A stretch of 64,000 bases of DNA from Flavobacterium piscisymbiosum (lineage in GTDB: Bacteria; Bacteroidota; Bacteroidia; Flavobacteriales; Flavobacteriaceae). Positions 1 to 8,713 of the stretch are shown piece by piece (positions within the stretch are counted from its first letter, which is position 1; each line of letters begins with the position of its first letter). Both the position numbers and the translations under genes were made by a program. The notes beneath the pieces were generated by a model that saw nothing but the letters and a program-made list of their open reading frames with translations, made no database searches and was not told where the DNA came from. The stretch is taken from positions 992,001 to 1,056,000 of the forward strand of contig NZ_JAJJMM010000001.1 in the NCBI RefSeq assembly GCF_020905295.1, given 5' to 3'.

Positions 1-1831
1 TTGCTAAGTTACGCGGCTGATCTACATTACAACCTCTCATTACGGCTATATAATAAGATAGCAACTGTAAAGGTATTGTTGTAATTAATGGAGACAACGC
101 ATCTGAAGTTTCAGGAATCTCAATAACATAATCAGCTAACTCACGAACCTGAGTATCACCTTTAGTTACTACAGCGATGATTTTACCGCTTCTTGATTTA
201 ATTTCCTGAATGTTACTTACAATTTTATCGTAGTGACCTTGTTTTGGTGCAATTACAATAACAGGCATATGCTCGTCGATCAAAGCAATTGGACCGTGTT
301 TCATTTCCGCAGCAGGATAACCTTCAGCGTGAATGTATGAGATCTCTTTAAGCTTTAAAGCTCCTTCTAATGCAACCGGGAAATTATATCCACGACCTAA
401 ATACAAACAGTTTGGAGCATCTTTAAATACTGCAGCAATTTCTTTTGCTCTATCGTTTGTTTGTAATGCCTCTGCTACTTTTTCAGGAATTATTTCCAAT
501 TCTTGCAAGTACGTACGGTAATCAGTATTCGACAAAGTCCCCTTTGCTTTACCTAATCGCAAAGCAATCATGGTTAAAACTGTAATTTGAGTTGTAAATG
601 CTTTTGTAGAAGCTACTCCAATTTCTGGCCCTGCATGTGTATAAGCACCTGCGTGACTTTCTCTTGAAATAGAAGATCCTACCACATTACAAACTCCAAA
701 AACAAAAGCTCCGTTTTCTTTAGCCAGTTTTATAGCCGCCATTGTATCAGCCGTTTCTCCGGATTGAGAAATAGCAATTACAACATCATCTTTATTGATA
801 ATTGGGTTTCTGTATCTAAACTCAGAAGCGTATTCTACTTCAACAGGAATACGTGTAAATTCTTCAAAAATATATTCCGCTACTAAACCTGCGTGCCATG
901 AAGTACCGCATGCTACAATTAGAATACGTTTTGCGTTTAAGAATTTTTCTAAGTTATCCTCAACACCTGCCATCTGAACAATTCCTTCATTCGCATGAAG
1001 CCTTCCTCTGTAAGTATCTTTTATAACACTTGGCTGTTCGTAGATTTCTTTCAGCATGAAATGATCATAACCACCTTTTTCAATTTGCTCCAAATTCATT
1101 TGAAGCTCCTGGATATAAGGATCTACTAAAGAGTCATCTTTAATTTTTCTAACTTTAAGAGGCTTGTGCAATCTAATGTTTGCCATTTCACCATCTTCAA
1201 GATAAATGGCATTCGAAGTATATTCGATAAAAGGCGAAGCATCAGAAGCAATAAAATATTCTCCTTCGCCAACACCAATCGCTAACGGACTACCTAATCT
1301 TGCAGCAACAATTTCGTTTGGATTTTTTTTATCAAAAACAGCAATTGCATACGCTCCTACCACTTGATTTAAAGCAATCTGAACTGCTTTACCCAATTTT
1401 ATTCCTTCTTTCTTCTGAACTTCCTCAATCAAATTGACTAAAACTTCAGTATCTGTATCAGATTTAAAAGTATATCCTCTTTTGATTAATTCCTCTTTAA
1501 GCGGCGCATAATTCTCAATGATTCCATTATGAATAATAACCAACTCACCTGAATTAGAAAGATGAGGATGTGAGTTTACATCGTTTGGCACACCATGTGT
1601 TGCCCAACGCGTATGCCCAATTCCTATAGTTCCGTTTGTAGTAAAACCTTCTTTTGCTTTAGCTTCAAGATCTAAGACTTTACCTTTTGTTTTACAAACT
1701 TTTATACCTGTTTCGGCATCATATAACATGACACCCGCACTATCATATCCTCTGTACTCGAGCCGCTTTAATCCCTTGATAACAATAGGATAAGCCTCTC
1801 TATGACCGATATATCCAACAATTCCACACAT
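1..1831 (-). CDS. glmS: Glutamine-fructose-6-phosphate aminotransferase (isomerizing), partial at C-terminus
   Basis: Makes glucosamine-6-phosphate from fructose-6-phosphate and glutamine, the first step towards UDP-GlcNAc for peptidoglycan and LPS; cytosolic. The protein begins MCGIVGYIGHREAYPIV, so Cys2 becomes the N-terminal glutaminase nucleophile after Met removal. The glutaminase motifs GHTRWATHG and HNGIIENY follow, then two SIS domains with ACGTSWHAG, SQSGETADT and GPEIGVASTKAFTTQ. The visible reading frame covers 610 codons and runs off the window at QPRNLA, where family members normally end a few residues later, so only about five codons are missing. It lies 9 bp downstream of the DUF4270 gene on the same strand and probably shares its transcript. 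Family assignment is certain. Confidence 0.98.
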   Translation of the reverse strand, partial: MCGIVGYIGHREAYPIVIKGLKRLEYRGYDSAGVMLYDAETGIKVCKTKGKVLDLEAKAKEGFTTNGTIGIGHTRWATHGVPNDVNSHPHLSNSGELVIIHNGIIENYAPLKEELIKRGYTFKSDTDTEVLVNLIEEVQKKEGIKLGKAVQIALNQVVGAYAIAVFDKKNPNEIVAARLGSPLAIGVGEGEYFIASDASPFIEYTSNAIYLEDGEMANIRLHKPLKVRKIKDDSLVDPYIQELQMNLEQIEKGGYDHFMLKEIYEQPSVIKDTYRGRLHANEGIVQMAGVEDNLEKFLNAKRILIVACGTSWHAGLVAEYIFEEFTRIPVEVEYASEFRYRNPIINKDDVVIAISQSGETADTMAAIKLAKENGAFVFGVCNVVGSSISRESHAGAYTHAGPEIGVASTKAFTTQITVLTMIALRLGKAKGTLSNTDYRTYLQELEIIPEKVAEALQTNDRAKEIAAVFKDAPNCLYLGRGYNFPVALEGALKLKEISYIHAEGYPAAEMKHGPIALIDEHMPVIVIAPKQGHYDKIVSNIQEIKSRSGKIIAVVTKGDTQVRELADYVIEIPETSDALSPLITTIPLQLLSYYIAVMRGCNVDQPRNLA

Positions 1832-1840
1832 ATATTCTTA

Positions 1841-3544
1841 TTAATTTGGTTTCGTGTAGTACACTTGCAATTGAAGTCTTTTCGCATAGTTAGCATCAGT
1901 CGAAGGAATATTTCCTCCAAACAATACTGTTCCTAACGGACTCATAATTGAAGCTCTTGGTACATCTGAAAAATAGTCATTTGGATTATTCTTTGGATCA
2001 ATTAAAATTCTATTTTTTAATTTACCTGAGGTTATTGTATTGATATCTCCAGTAACCACCAAACCTAATTTTACATTTTTTACAGTTGCATCTTTTATCA
2101 GATTACGAATATGGCTCGTTAATCTAATTTTGTACGTCGTACCTCTTTTTGTTGTAGGGTCTAAATTAATTATACCACTATAAACAATTTTACCATTAAC
2201 ACCATCTGTAGATCCGTCTGTGCTAAAATCTACGATTGGTATACTATTAACTAAATCATATAAATAAATTCTTTTTGGTTCCCAGATTCCTGTCATTTTA
2301 GCTGCGTCAATAGAAAAAACTAAATTAGCTTCATTAGCCAGCCAGTTTTTATGCTTAACATTATTTCTAATTTCATCTAATTGATCTGAAACACCATTGG
2401 ACTTAGTCACTACATTACCCTGATCATCATAACTTATTAAATCGGTTTTACCAAATAATTCAATAACAGCAAGTGATCCCTGACCTCCTCTTAAATAAAG
2501 TCGTTCATCTCCTGTAGCTTTATTTGGACTTGCTATTGCAGCAGCATAATCAGGATTTTTAGCATCATTATACAAACCTGTAGAAGCTCCGGATAGATTA
2601 ATAACCAAAGTCTTATCTTCCATTGTCTCCTCAGGATCTGTAGCTATAGCAGTCTTAGCTTTGTACTTGATCGTGATTTTAGCATTACCACTTTGTTTGA
2701 AAAAATTCAAAAGTGCTAAATTCGTCGGACTGCTTCCAGATTTTTCTACTTTAAAATATAACCCTCTAAAATATTCCTGAAAAACTATTGTAGAAGAAAG
2801 CTTTGAAGCTGGTGCTTTAAGGATTTTATCAAGAAAAAACTGTTTGTTTAATTTTAAGCGCATCTCTGGAGCAGTATAAGTATAAGTATACTTTTTTACC
2901 GCAGCATTAGCATCTACAACCGTTGAATCTTGTTTCTGTTGAAGGTTACTAAAAAAGAACGCATCGTTTTGCGACGGATCAGCAGCATCATTTAGTCGAT
3001 TACCCGGGGGAGCTATATTTCCAAAAAAATCAGCATCCTGATCTGTGTAATACAATTGAGCAAATTGAGAACCTCCATCTATATACGAAGAACGCATTTG
3101 ATAACCAGACTCATAAACACTCAATTTAAGTTTTCCATTTTTATCTCCGTAAATAGAATCTAATGCATACAAATTCCCTCCATTAGGATCTGCTGCAGTT
3201 GCATGACTAAAATACGGAACACTAAGTACTACACTTTCAATTTCTGGCGATTCACCAATAGTTGGTGCATTGGCTTCTAAAGCAACCTGACTTACAAAGT
3301 TTGCCGTAGTCGTTCCAAAAACTGCGTCATCATATATACCCAAACCATTCAGCGTCAATCCGTTTGACTGAACTGGAGTTACTTCCTGATTATAAGCTAA
3401 AACATCATATTCTGTATGTTCCAGACCAAAATGATCGTCTCCGATTAAACCCTCACCTATTTCATTAAAATCTTTATCACAAGAATATAAAAGGACAACA
3501 GTTGCTACTAATAGAATTTTCTTAATAAAAGAAGTATTATACAT
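1841..3544 (-). CDS. DUF4270 family lipoprotein
   Basis: A 567-residue exported protein of the DUF4270 family, which is widespread in Bacteroidota and of unknown function. A signal peptide ends in the lipobox LLYSC (Cys22), followed by the acidic DKDFNE stretch. The remainder looks like a beta-rich extracellular domain: GLIGDD near the N-terminus, many VVLSVPYFS and IRLTSHIRNLI type strands, and a C-terminal LQVYYTKPN. It sits between the starch-synthase-like gene (21 bp upstream) and glmS (9 bp downstream), an arrangement I recall from other flavobacteria. The context suggests an envelope or glycan role, which is inference only. Confidence 0.85.
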   Translation of the reverse strand: MYNTSFIKKILLVATVVLLYSCDKDFNEIGEGLIGDDHFGLEHTEYDVLAYNQEVTPVQSNGLTLNGLGIYDDAVFGTTTANFVSQVALEANAPTIGESPEIESVVLSVPYFSHATAADPNGGNLYALDSIYGDKNGKLKLSVYESGYQMRSSYIDGGSQFAQLYYTDQDADFFGNIAPPGNRLNDAADPSQNDAFFFSNLQQKQDSTVVDANAAVKKYTYTYTAPEMRLKLNKQFFLDKILKAPASKLSSTIVFQEYFRGLYFKVEKSGSSPTNLALLNFFKQSGNAKITIKYKAKTAIATDPEETMEDKTLVINLSGASTGLYNDAKNPDYAAAIASPNKATGDERLYLRGGQGSLAVIELFGKTDLISYDDQGNVVTKSNGVSDQLDEIRNNVKHKNWLANEANLVFSIDAAKMTGIWEPKRIYLYDLVNSIPIVDFSTDGSTDGVNGKIVYSGIINLDPTTKRGTTYKIRLTSHIRNLIKDATVKNVKLGLVVTGDINTITSGKLKNRILIDPKNNPNDYFSDVPRASIMSPLGTVLFGGNIPSTDANYAKRLQLQVYYTKPN

Positions 3545-3565
3545 GTTTAATAATAATGTTAAAAT

Positions 3566-4372
3566 TTAAAGACCCATTGTTTTATAGAAATTTGTATACG
3601 CTTCAGCGAATGCATCTTTCGTGGCGAAAGGTAAAAAAGGTTTTCCTGAAGATTCTATAAATTTTGTTAAACTTGGGGATACGTTTTCAGATGCGATAAT
3701 TACAGCATCAGAGTGTAATATACTAGCTTTTAAGACATTTTCATAGTTTGGCGTTTCTAAATCAGAAATTGCTTCATGAGGAACTCCATCAAATTTCACC
3801 TTATTTATCATTTCCAAATCCAGATTTTCATCAAAAGATTGTCCGTAAACAGAGGTAACAATTTTGGTTTCAGAAAATAAAGCTTCATTTTTATAATAGT
3901 GCTTCATGTAAATTGGCAACATTGCAGCCAGCCAACCATGCACGTGAATGATATCCGGAACCCAATTTAGCTTTTTCACCGTTTCAACAACTCCTTTAGC
4001 AAAAAATATTGCTCGTTCGTCGTTATCAGGATACAAAACTCCTTCTTCGTCAGCAAAAGTTGCTTTACGTTTAAAATATTCATCGTTATCAATAAAATAA
4101 ACCTGAATTCTTTCTTTCGGAATAGAAGCTACCTTGATAATCAACGGCATATCTAAGTCATTCACTACCAAATTCATTCCTGAAAGTCTAATAACTTCAT
4201 GTAACTGGTGTCTTCTTTCGTTGATATTTCCATATCTTGGCATGAAAATTCTTATCTGGCCTCCTTGATCGTTGATCATTTTTGGAACGTCATAAGACAT
4301 TAAAGAAACCTCATTTTCAGCCAAATAAGGCACGACTTCAGATGATACATATAATATCCTCTTATCTTTCAT
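3566..4372 (-). CDS. Glycogen/starch synthase-like protein (GT5 catalytic N-domain only)
   Basis: 268 residues matching the N-terminal Rossmann domain of GT5 glycogen/starch synthases: KRILYVSSEVVPYLAENEVS at the start, the FMPRYGNINERRH loop, and DIIHVHGWLAAMLP corresponding to the conserved DvvHaHDW region. Complete glycogen synthases are about 470-500 residues with a second GT-B domain. This protein stops after the first domain (LPFATKDAFAEAYTNFY), and the classical K-x-G-G-L motif is replaced by AENEVSL. Catalysis as a true glycogen synthase is therefore doubtful. It is the first gene of a leftward run with the DUF4270 gene and glmS, and divergent from panC. The compact form looks like a flavobacterial paralogue rather than a local truncation, because both ends are intact. 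Confidence 0.8.
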   Translation of the reverse strand: MKDKRILYVSSEVVPYLAENEVSLMSYDVPKMINDQGGQIRIFMPRYGNINERRHQLHEVIRLSGMNLVVNDLDMPLIIKVASIPKERIQVYFIDNDEYFKRKATFADEEGVLYPDNDERAIFFAKGVVETVKKLNWVPDIIHVHGWLAAMLPIYMKHYYKNEALFSETKIVTSVYGQSFDENLDLEMINKVKFDGVPHEAISDLETPNYENVLKASILHSDAVIIASENVSPSLTKFIESSGKPFLPFATKDAFAEAYTNFYKTMGL

Positions 4373-4449
4373 AATAGTATTTTACTTAATTTTTGGTAAT
4401 AAAAACGTTGCAAAATTACAAAAATTTATGCAGTTTATAACTAATATAT

Positions 4450-4457
4450 TATGTTTG
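4450..4457 (+). promoter_or_regulatory. Putative -7 promoter box of panC
   Basis: The sequence TATGTTTG fits the Bacteroidota consensus TAnnTTTG. It overlaps the first possible ATG (4451) of the panC frame, so that ATG would lie upstream of the transcription start. The ATG at 4481 is therefore the better start. No clear TTG -33 box at the expected distance. Confidence 0.5.
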
Positions 4458-4480
4458 CACTAAATTTTAATAATACTGCC

Positions 4481-5329
4481 ATGCATATTTTCTACGGTAA
4501 AGTAGCTTTGATAGCTTATTTAAAAACTATCAAAACCGCAAATTCAACCATCGGATTTGTACCAACAATGGGCGCTTTACACCAAGGTCATCTGGCGTTA
4601 ATGCAAAGATCAATAAAGGAAAACGACGATACCGTTGTAAGTATTTTCGTTAATCCAACCCAGTTCAATAACCCCGAAGATCTCGAAAAATATCCAAGAA
4701 CACTTGACGAAGACGTAAAAAAAATGCGCGGTTTGAGCGATAAAATGATTTTGTATGCTCCATCTGTAGAAGATATTTACGAAGGAAACCCCGTTTCTCA
4801 GGATTTTGATTTCGACGGATTAGAAAATCAAATGGAAGGCAAGTTTAGGCTAGGACATTTTAACGGAGTTGGAACAATAGTAAAACGTTTGTTCGAAATT
4901 GTAACTCCTACAAATGCTTATTTTGGAGAAAAAGATTTTCAACAATTGCAAATCGTTAAAAAAATGGTCGAAAAAACTCATTTACCTGTAAATGTTGTAG
5001 GCTGCCCAATTTTTAGAGAAGATAATCAATTGGCAATGAGTTCTCGTAATGAGCGCTTAACCGCAGAAGAAAGAAAAGAAGCCTCTATTATATATAAGAT
5101 TTTAACCGAAGCAAAAGAAATATTTCAAACCGGCACTCCCGAAGAAACGATTCAATTTGTCGAAAATTCTTTCAAAGATAATGAGCGTTTTGACTTAGAA
5201 TATTTTGTAATTGCTGACGAATCTACATTATTACCTATCAATCATAAAAGTAAAGACAAAAACTACCGTGCATTTATAGCAGTATTTGTTAATTCTATAA
5301 GGTTGATTGACACCATTTCATTAAATTAA
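4481..5329 (+). CDS. panC: Pantothenate synthetase
   Basis: ATP-dependent condensation of pantoate with beta-alanine to pantothenate, the last step of vitamin B5 synthesis; cytosolic. Motifs seen: FVPTMGALHQGHLALM (ATP-binding HxGH), IFVNPTQFNNPEDLEKYPR, FGEKDFQQLQIVKKM and the SSRNERL signature. An ATG ten codons earlier (4451) lies in frame, but it overlaps a likely -7 promoter box and the residues it adds match nothing in the family, so the start MHIFYGKVALI at 4481 (282 aa, normal family length) is preferred. panD follows 14 bp later and makes the beta-alanine used here. Confidence 0.97.
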   Translation: MHIFYGKVALIAYLKTIKTANSTIGFVPTMGALHQGHLALMQRSIKENDDTVVSIFVNPTQFNNPEDLEKYPRTLDEDVKKMRGLSDKMILYAPSVEDIYEGNPVSQDFDFDGLENQMEGKFRLGHFNGVGTIVKRLFEIVTPTNAYFGEKDFQQLQIVKKMVEKTHLPVNVVGCPIFREDNQLAMSSRNERLTAEERKEASIIYKILTEAKEIFQTGTPEETIQFVENSFKDNERFDLEYFVIADESTLLPINHKSKDKNYRAFIAVFVNSIRLIDTISLN

Positions 5330-5339
5330 TTTACCTTTG
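5303..5339 (+). promoter_or_regulatory. Putative sigma-A promoter of panD
   Basis: TTG at 5307-5309 (another at 5303-5305) and TACCTTTG at 5332-5339 are separated by 22 nt, within the flavobacterial TTG-N17-23-TAnnTTTG consensus. It lies inside the panC stop region, only 4 nt before the panD ATG (5344). Transcripts from here would be nearly or completely leaderless, while readthrough from panC would give a normal leader. Confidence 0.55.
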
Positions 5340-5343
5340 CAAC

Positions 5344-5694
5344 ATGCAAATTCAAGTTATAAAATCTAAAATTCATCGAGTAAAAGTAACTGGAGCTGAT
5401 TTAAATTATATTGGCAGTATTACTATTGATGAAACTTTACTGGAAGCCTCAAACATTATTGAAGGTGAAAAAGTATCTATTGTGAACATTAATAATGGCG
5501 AACGCTTTGAAACTTACGCTATAAAAGGAGAGAAAAATTCAGGAGAAATTACCCTGAACGGACCTGCCGCCAGAAAAGTTCAAAAAGACGACATCATTAT
5601 CATTATATCTTATGCAACCCTGGAATTTGAAGAGGCTAAAACCTTCAAACCATGGATCATTTTCCCTAATGAAAACGATAATTCGCTAACCTAA
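5344..5694 (+). CDS. panD: Aspartate 1-decarboxylase
   Basis: Pyruvoyl-dependent decarboxylation of L-aspartate to beta-alanine for pantothenate synthesis. The 116-residue proenzyme has the self-cleavage site IGSIT, with the Gly24-Ser25 bond giving the beta chain and a pyruvoyl-capped alpha chain. NGPAARK, the catalytic and substrate pocket region, is present at about residues 71-77. Length is typical. It follows panC by 14 bp and also has its own putative promoter inside the end of panC. Confidence 0.97.
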   Translation: MQIQVIKSKIHRVKVTGADLNYIGSITIDETLLEASNIIEGEKVSIVNINNGERFETYAIKGEKNSGEITLNGPAARKVQKDDIIIIISYATLEFEEAKTFKPWIIFPNENDNSLT

Positions 5695-6094
5695 GCTTTC
5701 CCTTTACACATTAATTATATTGTAGTTTGTCAAATTTACTTTTGTGCAAACGATATTTTATTGGCTGAATTCAATTTTTGATTTTAAAGAATAAATAAAG
5801 CTTTCTGGAGTGATAAAAAAATAAGAATAAATTTACCGCAGAGCGCACAAAGTTTTTTTACTGTAAGGGGTTTATAAAAAACACAAAGTTCACAAAGCTA
5901 AGTCAATACAAAGCTTTGTGAACTTTGTGTTTTCTGAAGATATTATTAGATAAAATCTTAGTGTACTTTGCAGTTAAAATAATTATTCATTACAAACCTG
6001 AATTTACATTGCTATTTTAAAAATCCTACAATAATAAAAAAGCAAATAAAGTATTATATTGCTACACTATTTCAATACTTTTTAATTCACTGAA
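5695..6094. other. 400-bp intergenic region between panD and the esterase gene
   Basis: No ORF worth reporting on either strand. It contains one perfect inverted repeat (5878-5933), preceded by an ACCGCAGAGCGCACAAAG stretch that resembles repeats elsewhere in the window (11423, 34140, 44895). The rest is AT-rich. I recall a flippase-like gene after panD in some relatives; no remnant of one is recognisable here. Confidence 0.6.
5878..5933. repeat. Perfect 22-bp inverted repeat
   Basis: Arms 5878-5899 and 5912-5933 are exact reverse complements around a 12-nt loop. The arms carry the ACACAAAGTTCACAAAG wording seen in several intergenic repeats of this window. It could fold as a hairpin, but lacks a following T-run, so a terminator role is uncertain. 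Confidence 0.8.
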
Positions 6095-6106
6095 ATGCCC
6101 CAAATC

Positions 6107-7261
6107 ATGAAAAAAGTTTACTTACTGCTTACCTTAATTTCTTTTTCTGTCTTTTCGCAGAAAACATTCGACAACATCAAATCTGAGAAACTTGGCGAAG
6201 AACGAAGAATAACTATCGGACTTCCTGCTTCTTACGAGACGAATCCCGAAAAAAAATATCCGGTTTTATATTTATTAGATGGCGATTATTTATTTGATCC
6301 TTTCTCCGGAGCCATAAGTTACGGATCGTATTGGGGAGATTTACCCGAAGTGATTATCATTGGTGTTCATCAAAATAAAAATGACGAACGCGAAGACGAC
6401 ACAACAATCGACCAAAATACAGGACTTCCGTTTGAAAAAGGCGCCAACTTCTTTGAATTTATTGGAGCTGAACTAGTTCCCTACATCGAAAAAAAATACC
6501 GTACATCGCCTTTTAGACTTATTGCAGGCCATGATGTAACAGCAAGTTTTATAAATTTTTATTTATATAAAGAAAAACCTCTTTTTAGTGCTTACATTTC
6601 TTTTAGTCCCGAATTGGCTAATAAAATGGAAATTAGAATACCGGAAAAATTTGCCAAAATCACAGAACCTTTATTCTACTATATGTCTGCAGCAGATGGA
6701 GACAATAAAAAGATCAAAGAACCAATTGAAAAATTAGACAGTAATATTAAAATCGCTAATAATCCCTTAGTAAATTATAAGTACGATTTATTTAAAGGCA
6801 CAACACACTACACTCAGGTTTTACATGCAATTCCTAGTGCTTTGTATCAGATATTTGAAGTGTACAGACCTATAAATTCTGCCGAATACAATAACAAAAT
6901 TGCCGTTCTTGAAACAGGTTACGCTGATTATCTGGAAAATAAATACAATACCATGTCTAAAGTTATGGGAGTTCAGATTCCGGTAAGAATAAGTGATTTT
7001 AAAATTATAGAAACCCTTATCCTGAAAAAGAATGCTTATGACGAATTAGGTAAAATGGCCGAAATTGGAAATGTAAATTATCCAAAAGCCATGTTAGGAG
7101 AATATGAATTAGGATTGATGTATGAAAAAATGGGAGATCCTAAAAGAGCTTCAAAAAAATATCAAAATGCTTCGCAAATGGAGCCAATTGGCGATTTAAA
7201 CAAAGATTTGATGTACGAGAAAATCGACCAAATGAAAACACTTGAAAAAACCGGTAAATAA
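6107..7261 (+). CDS. Esterase D-like alpha/beta-hydrolase-fold protein, exported
   Basis: A secreted member of the putative esterase family (PF00756-like). A signal peptide KKVYLLLTLISFSVFS ends before QKTFDNIKSEKL; then come RRITIGLPASYETNPEKKYPVLYLLDGDYLF and the strand-turn IAGHDVTASF. C-terminal residues from about 270 look helical and TPR-like (AMLGEYELGLMYEKMGDPKRASKKYQ). The usual GxSxG nucleophile elbow reads GHDVTA, with Asp in place of Ser, so hydrolase activity is questionable; H238-type histidines (GTTHYTQVLH) are present. An ATG four codons upstream (6095) is possible, but the one at 6107 gives a better signal peptide. The stop codon overlaps the radA start by one base (TAATG), indicating translational coupling. 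Confidence 0.8.
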   Translation: MKKVYLLLTLISFSVFSQKTFDNIKSEKLGEERRITIGLPASYETNPEKKYPVLYLLDGDYLFDPFSGAISYGSYWGDLPEVIIIGVHQNKNDEREDDTTIDQNTGLPFEKGANFFEFIGAELVPYIEKKYRTSPFRLIAGHDVTASFINFYLYKEKPLFSAYISFSPELANKMEIRIPEKFAKITEPLFYYMSAADGDNKKIKEPIEKLDSNIKIANNPLVNYKYDLFKGTTHYTQVLHAIPSALYQIFEVYRPINSAEYNNKIAVLETGYADYLENKYNTMSKVMGVQIPVRISDFKIIETLILKKNAYDELGKMAEIGNVNYPKAMLGEYELGLMYEKMGDPKRASKKYQNASQMEPIGDLNKDLMYEKIDQMKTLEKTGK

Positions 7262-8622
7262 TGTCTAAAGTTAAAACTTCTTTTTTTTGCCAGAACTGCG
7301 GCACCCAATACGCCAAATGGCAAGGACAATGCAATGCCTGCAAAGAATGGAATACTATTGCTGAAGAAATCATTCAGAAGCAGGAAAAAGTAGCCTGGAA
7401 AAGCGAACCTACTCCAACTGGAAAAGCTCCGCGTCCATTAAAAATAAATGAAATCGACTCGACTCAGGAAATCCGTATGGATACTACTGATGGCGAATTG
7501 AATCGCGTTTTGGGTGGCGGAATTGTTCCCGGATCTTTGACACTTTTGGGCGGTGAACCCGGAATTGGAAAAAGTACACTTTTGCTTCAGATATCATTAA
7601 AATTACCTTATAAAACTTTATATGTTTCGGGCGAAGAAAGTCAGAAACAAATAAAAATGCGTGCCGAAAGAATTACGCCAAACAGCGACAATTGTTATAT
7701 TCTGACGGAAACTAAAACGCAGAATATCTTTAAACAAATTGAAGCCATTCAGCCTGAAATTGTCATTATCGACTCAATTCAGACTTTGCATACGGACTAT
7801 ATCGAATCTACAGCCGGAAGTATTTCTCAGATTAGAGAAACCACTGCCGAGTTGATCAAGTTTGCCAAAGAAACCAATATTCCGGTTATTTTAATCGGAC
7901 ATATTACGAAAGACGGAAACATCGCCGGACCAAAGATTCTGGAACATATGGTTGATACCGTTTTGCAGTTTGAAGGCGATAGAAATCACGTTTACCGAAT
8001 TTTGCGTTCGCTAAAAAACCGTTTTGGTTCTACTGCTGAACTTGGAATTTATGAAATGTTAGGAAGCGGTTTACGCGAAGTCAGCAATCCGTCTGAAATA
8101 TTGATTTCGCACAAAGACGAAGAAATGTCGGGAACGGCAATTGCTACAACTATGGAAGGCATGCGTCCGTTGATGATCGAAATACAATCGCTGGTAAGTA
8201 CCGCCGTTTACGGAACGCCACAACGAAGCACAACGGGATATAATGCCAAAAGACTGAACATGATTTTGGCGGTTTTAGAAAAAAGAGCCGGATTTCGTTT
8301 AGGCGCAAAAGATGTCTTTTTGAACGTAACAGGAGGAATTTCTGTTGATGATCCTGCAATTGACCTCGCTGTTGTTGCTGCCATTTTATCCTCAAACGAA
8401 GATATTCCGGTAACAAAAGGATTCTGTTTTGCCGGCGAAGTTGGACTTTCGGGAGAAATTCGTCCTGTAAATCGTGTCGATCAAAGAATTCAGGAAGCCG
8501 AAAAATTAGGTTTCACCACTATTTTTGTATCGAAATATAATAAAATCGCCTTAAAAAATCCTGGAATCAAAATTGAACTTGTTGCCAAAATTGAAGACGT
8601 AGCCGGTATTTTATTTGGATAA
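7261..8622 (+). CDS. radA: DNA repair protein RadA
   Basis: RecA-like ATPase that drives branch migration of recombination intermediates. Order of domains: N-terminal C4 zinc finger (Cys10, Cys13, Cys24, Cys27), Walker A GGEPGIGKST near residue 100, Walker B IVIIDSIQT, the RadA-specific KNRFG motif, and a C-terminal Lon-protease-like domain (GGISVDDPAIDLAVVAAILSS) without the protease catalytic Ser-Lys pair. 453 residues is the usual size. Its start overlaps the preceding esterase-like gene by one base, which makes their co-expression likely, and a hairpin (8655-8689) follows. Confidence 0.97.
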   Translation: MSKVKTSFFCQNCGTQYAKWQGQCNACKEWNTIAEEIIQKQEKVAWKSEPTPTGKAPRPLKINEIDSTQEIRMDTTDGELNRVLGGGIVPGSLTLLGGEPGIGKSTLLLQISLKLPYKTLYVSGEESQKQIKMRAERITPNSDNCYILTETKTQNIFKQIEAIQPEIVIIDSIQTLHTDYIESTAGSISQIRETTAELIKFAKETNIPVILIGHITKDGNIAGPKILEHMVDTVLQFEGDRNHVYRILRSLKNRFGSTAELGIYEMLGSGLREVSNPSEILISHKDEEMSGTAIATTMEGMRPLMIEIQSLVSTAVYGTPQRSTTGYNAKRLNMILAVLEKRAGFRLGAKDVFLNVTGGISVDDPAIDLAVVAAILSSNEDIPVTKGFCFAGEVGLSGEIRPVNRVDQRIQEAEKLGFTTIFVSKYNKIALKNPGIKIELVAKIEDVAGILFG

Positions 8623-8654
8623 AATCAAAAAACAGATTTTCTATTATAAAAAAA

Positions 8655-8697
8655 TGCTCATGAAAATTTTATACAAATCTTCATGAGCAATTTTATT
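8655..8697 (+). terminator. Hairpin terminator after radA
   Basis: 10-bp arms 8655-8664 and 8680-8689 (TGCTCATGAA / TTCATGAGCA) are followed by ATTTTATTT. The run of A before the left arm would let it also act on the leftward lipoprotein gene that ends at 8714. Confidence 0.6.
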
Positions 8698-8713
8698 TAA
8701 AGGAGCATAAGAT

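Noticed and set aside
333..977. Two plus-strand ORFs of about 60 residues at the window start
   Set aside because: They are antisense to glmS, whose minus-strand frame is complete and recognisable.
5695..6094. Remnant of a missing gene after panD
   Set aside because: No frame in this gap shows a recognisable protein fragment.
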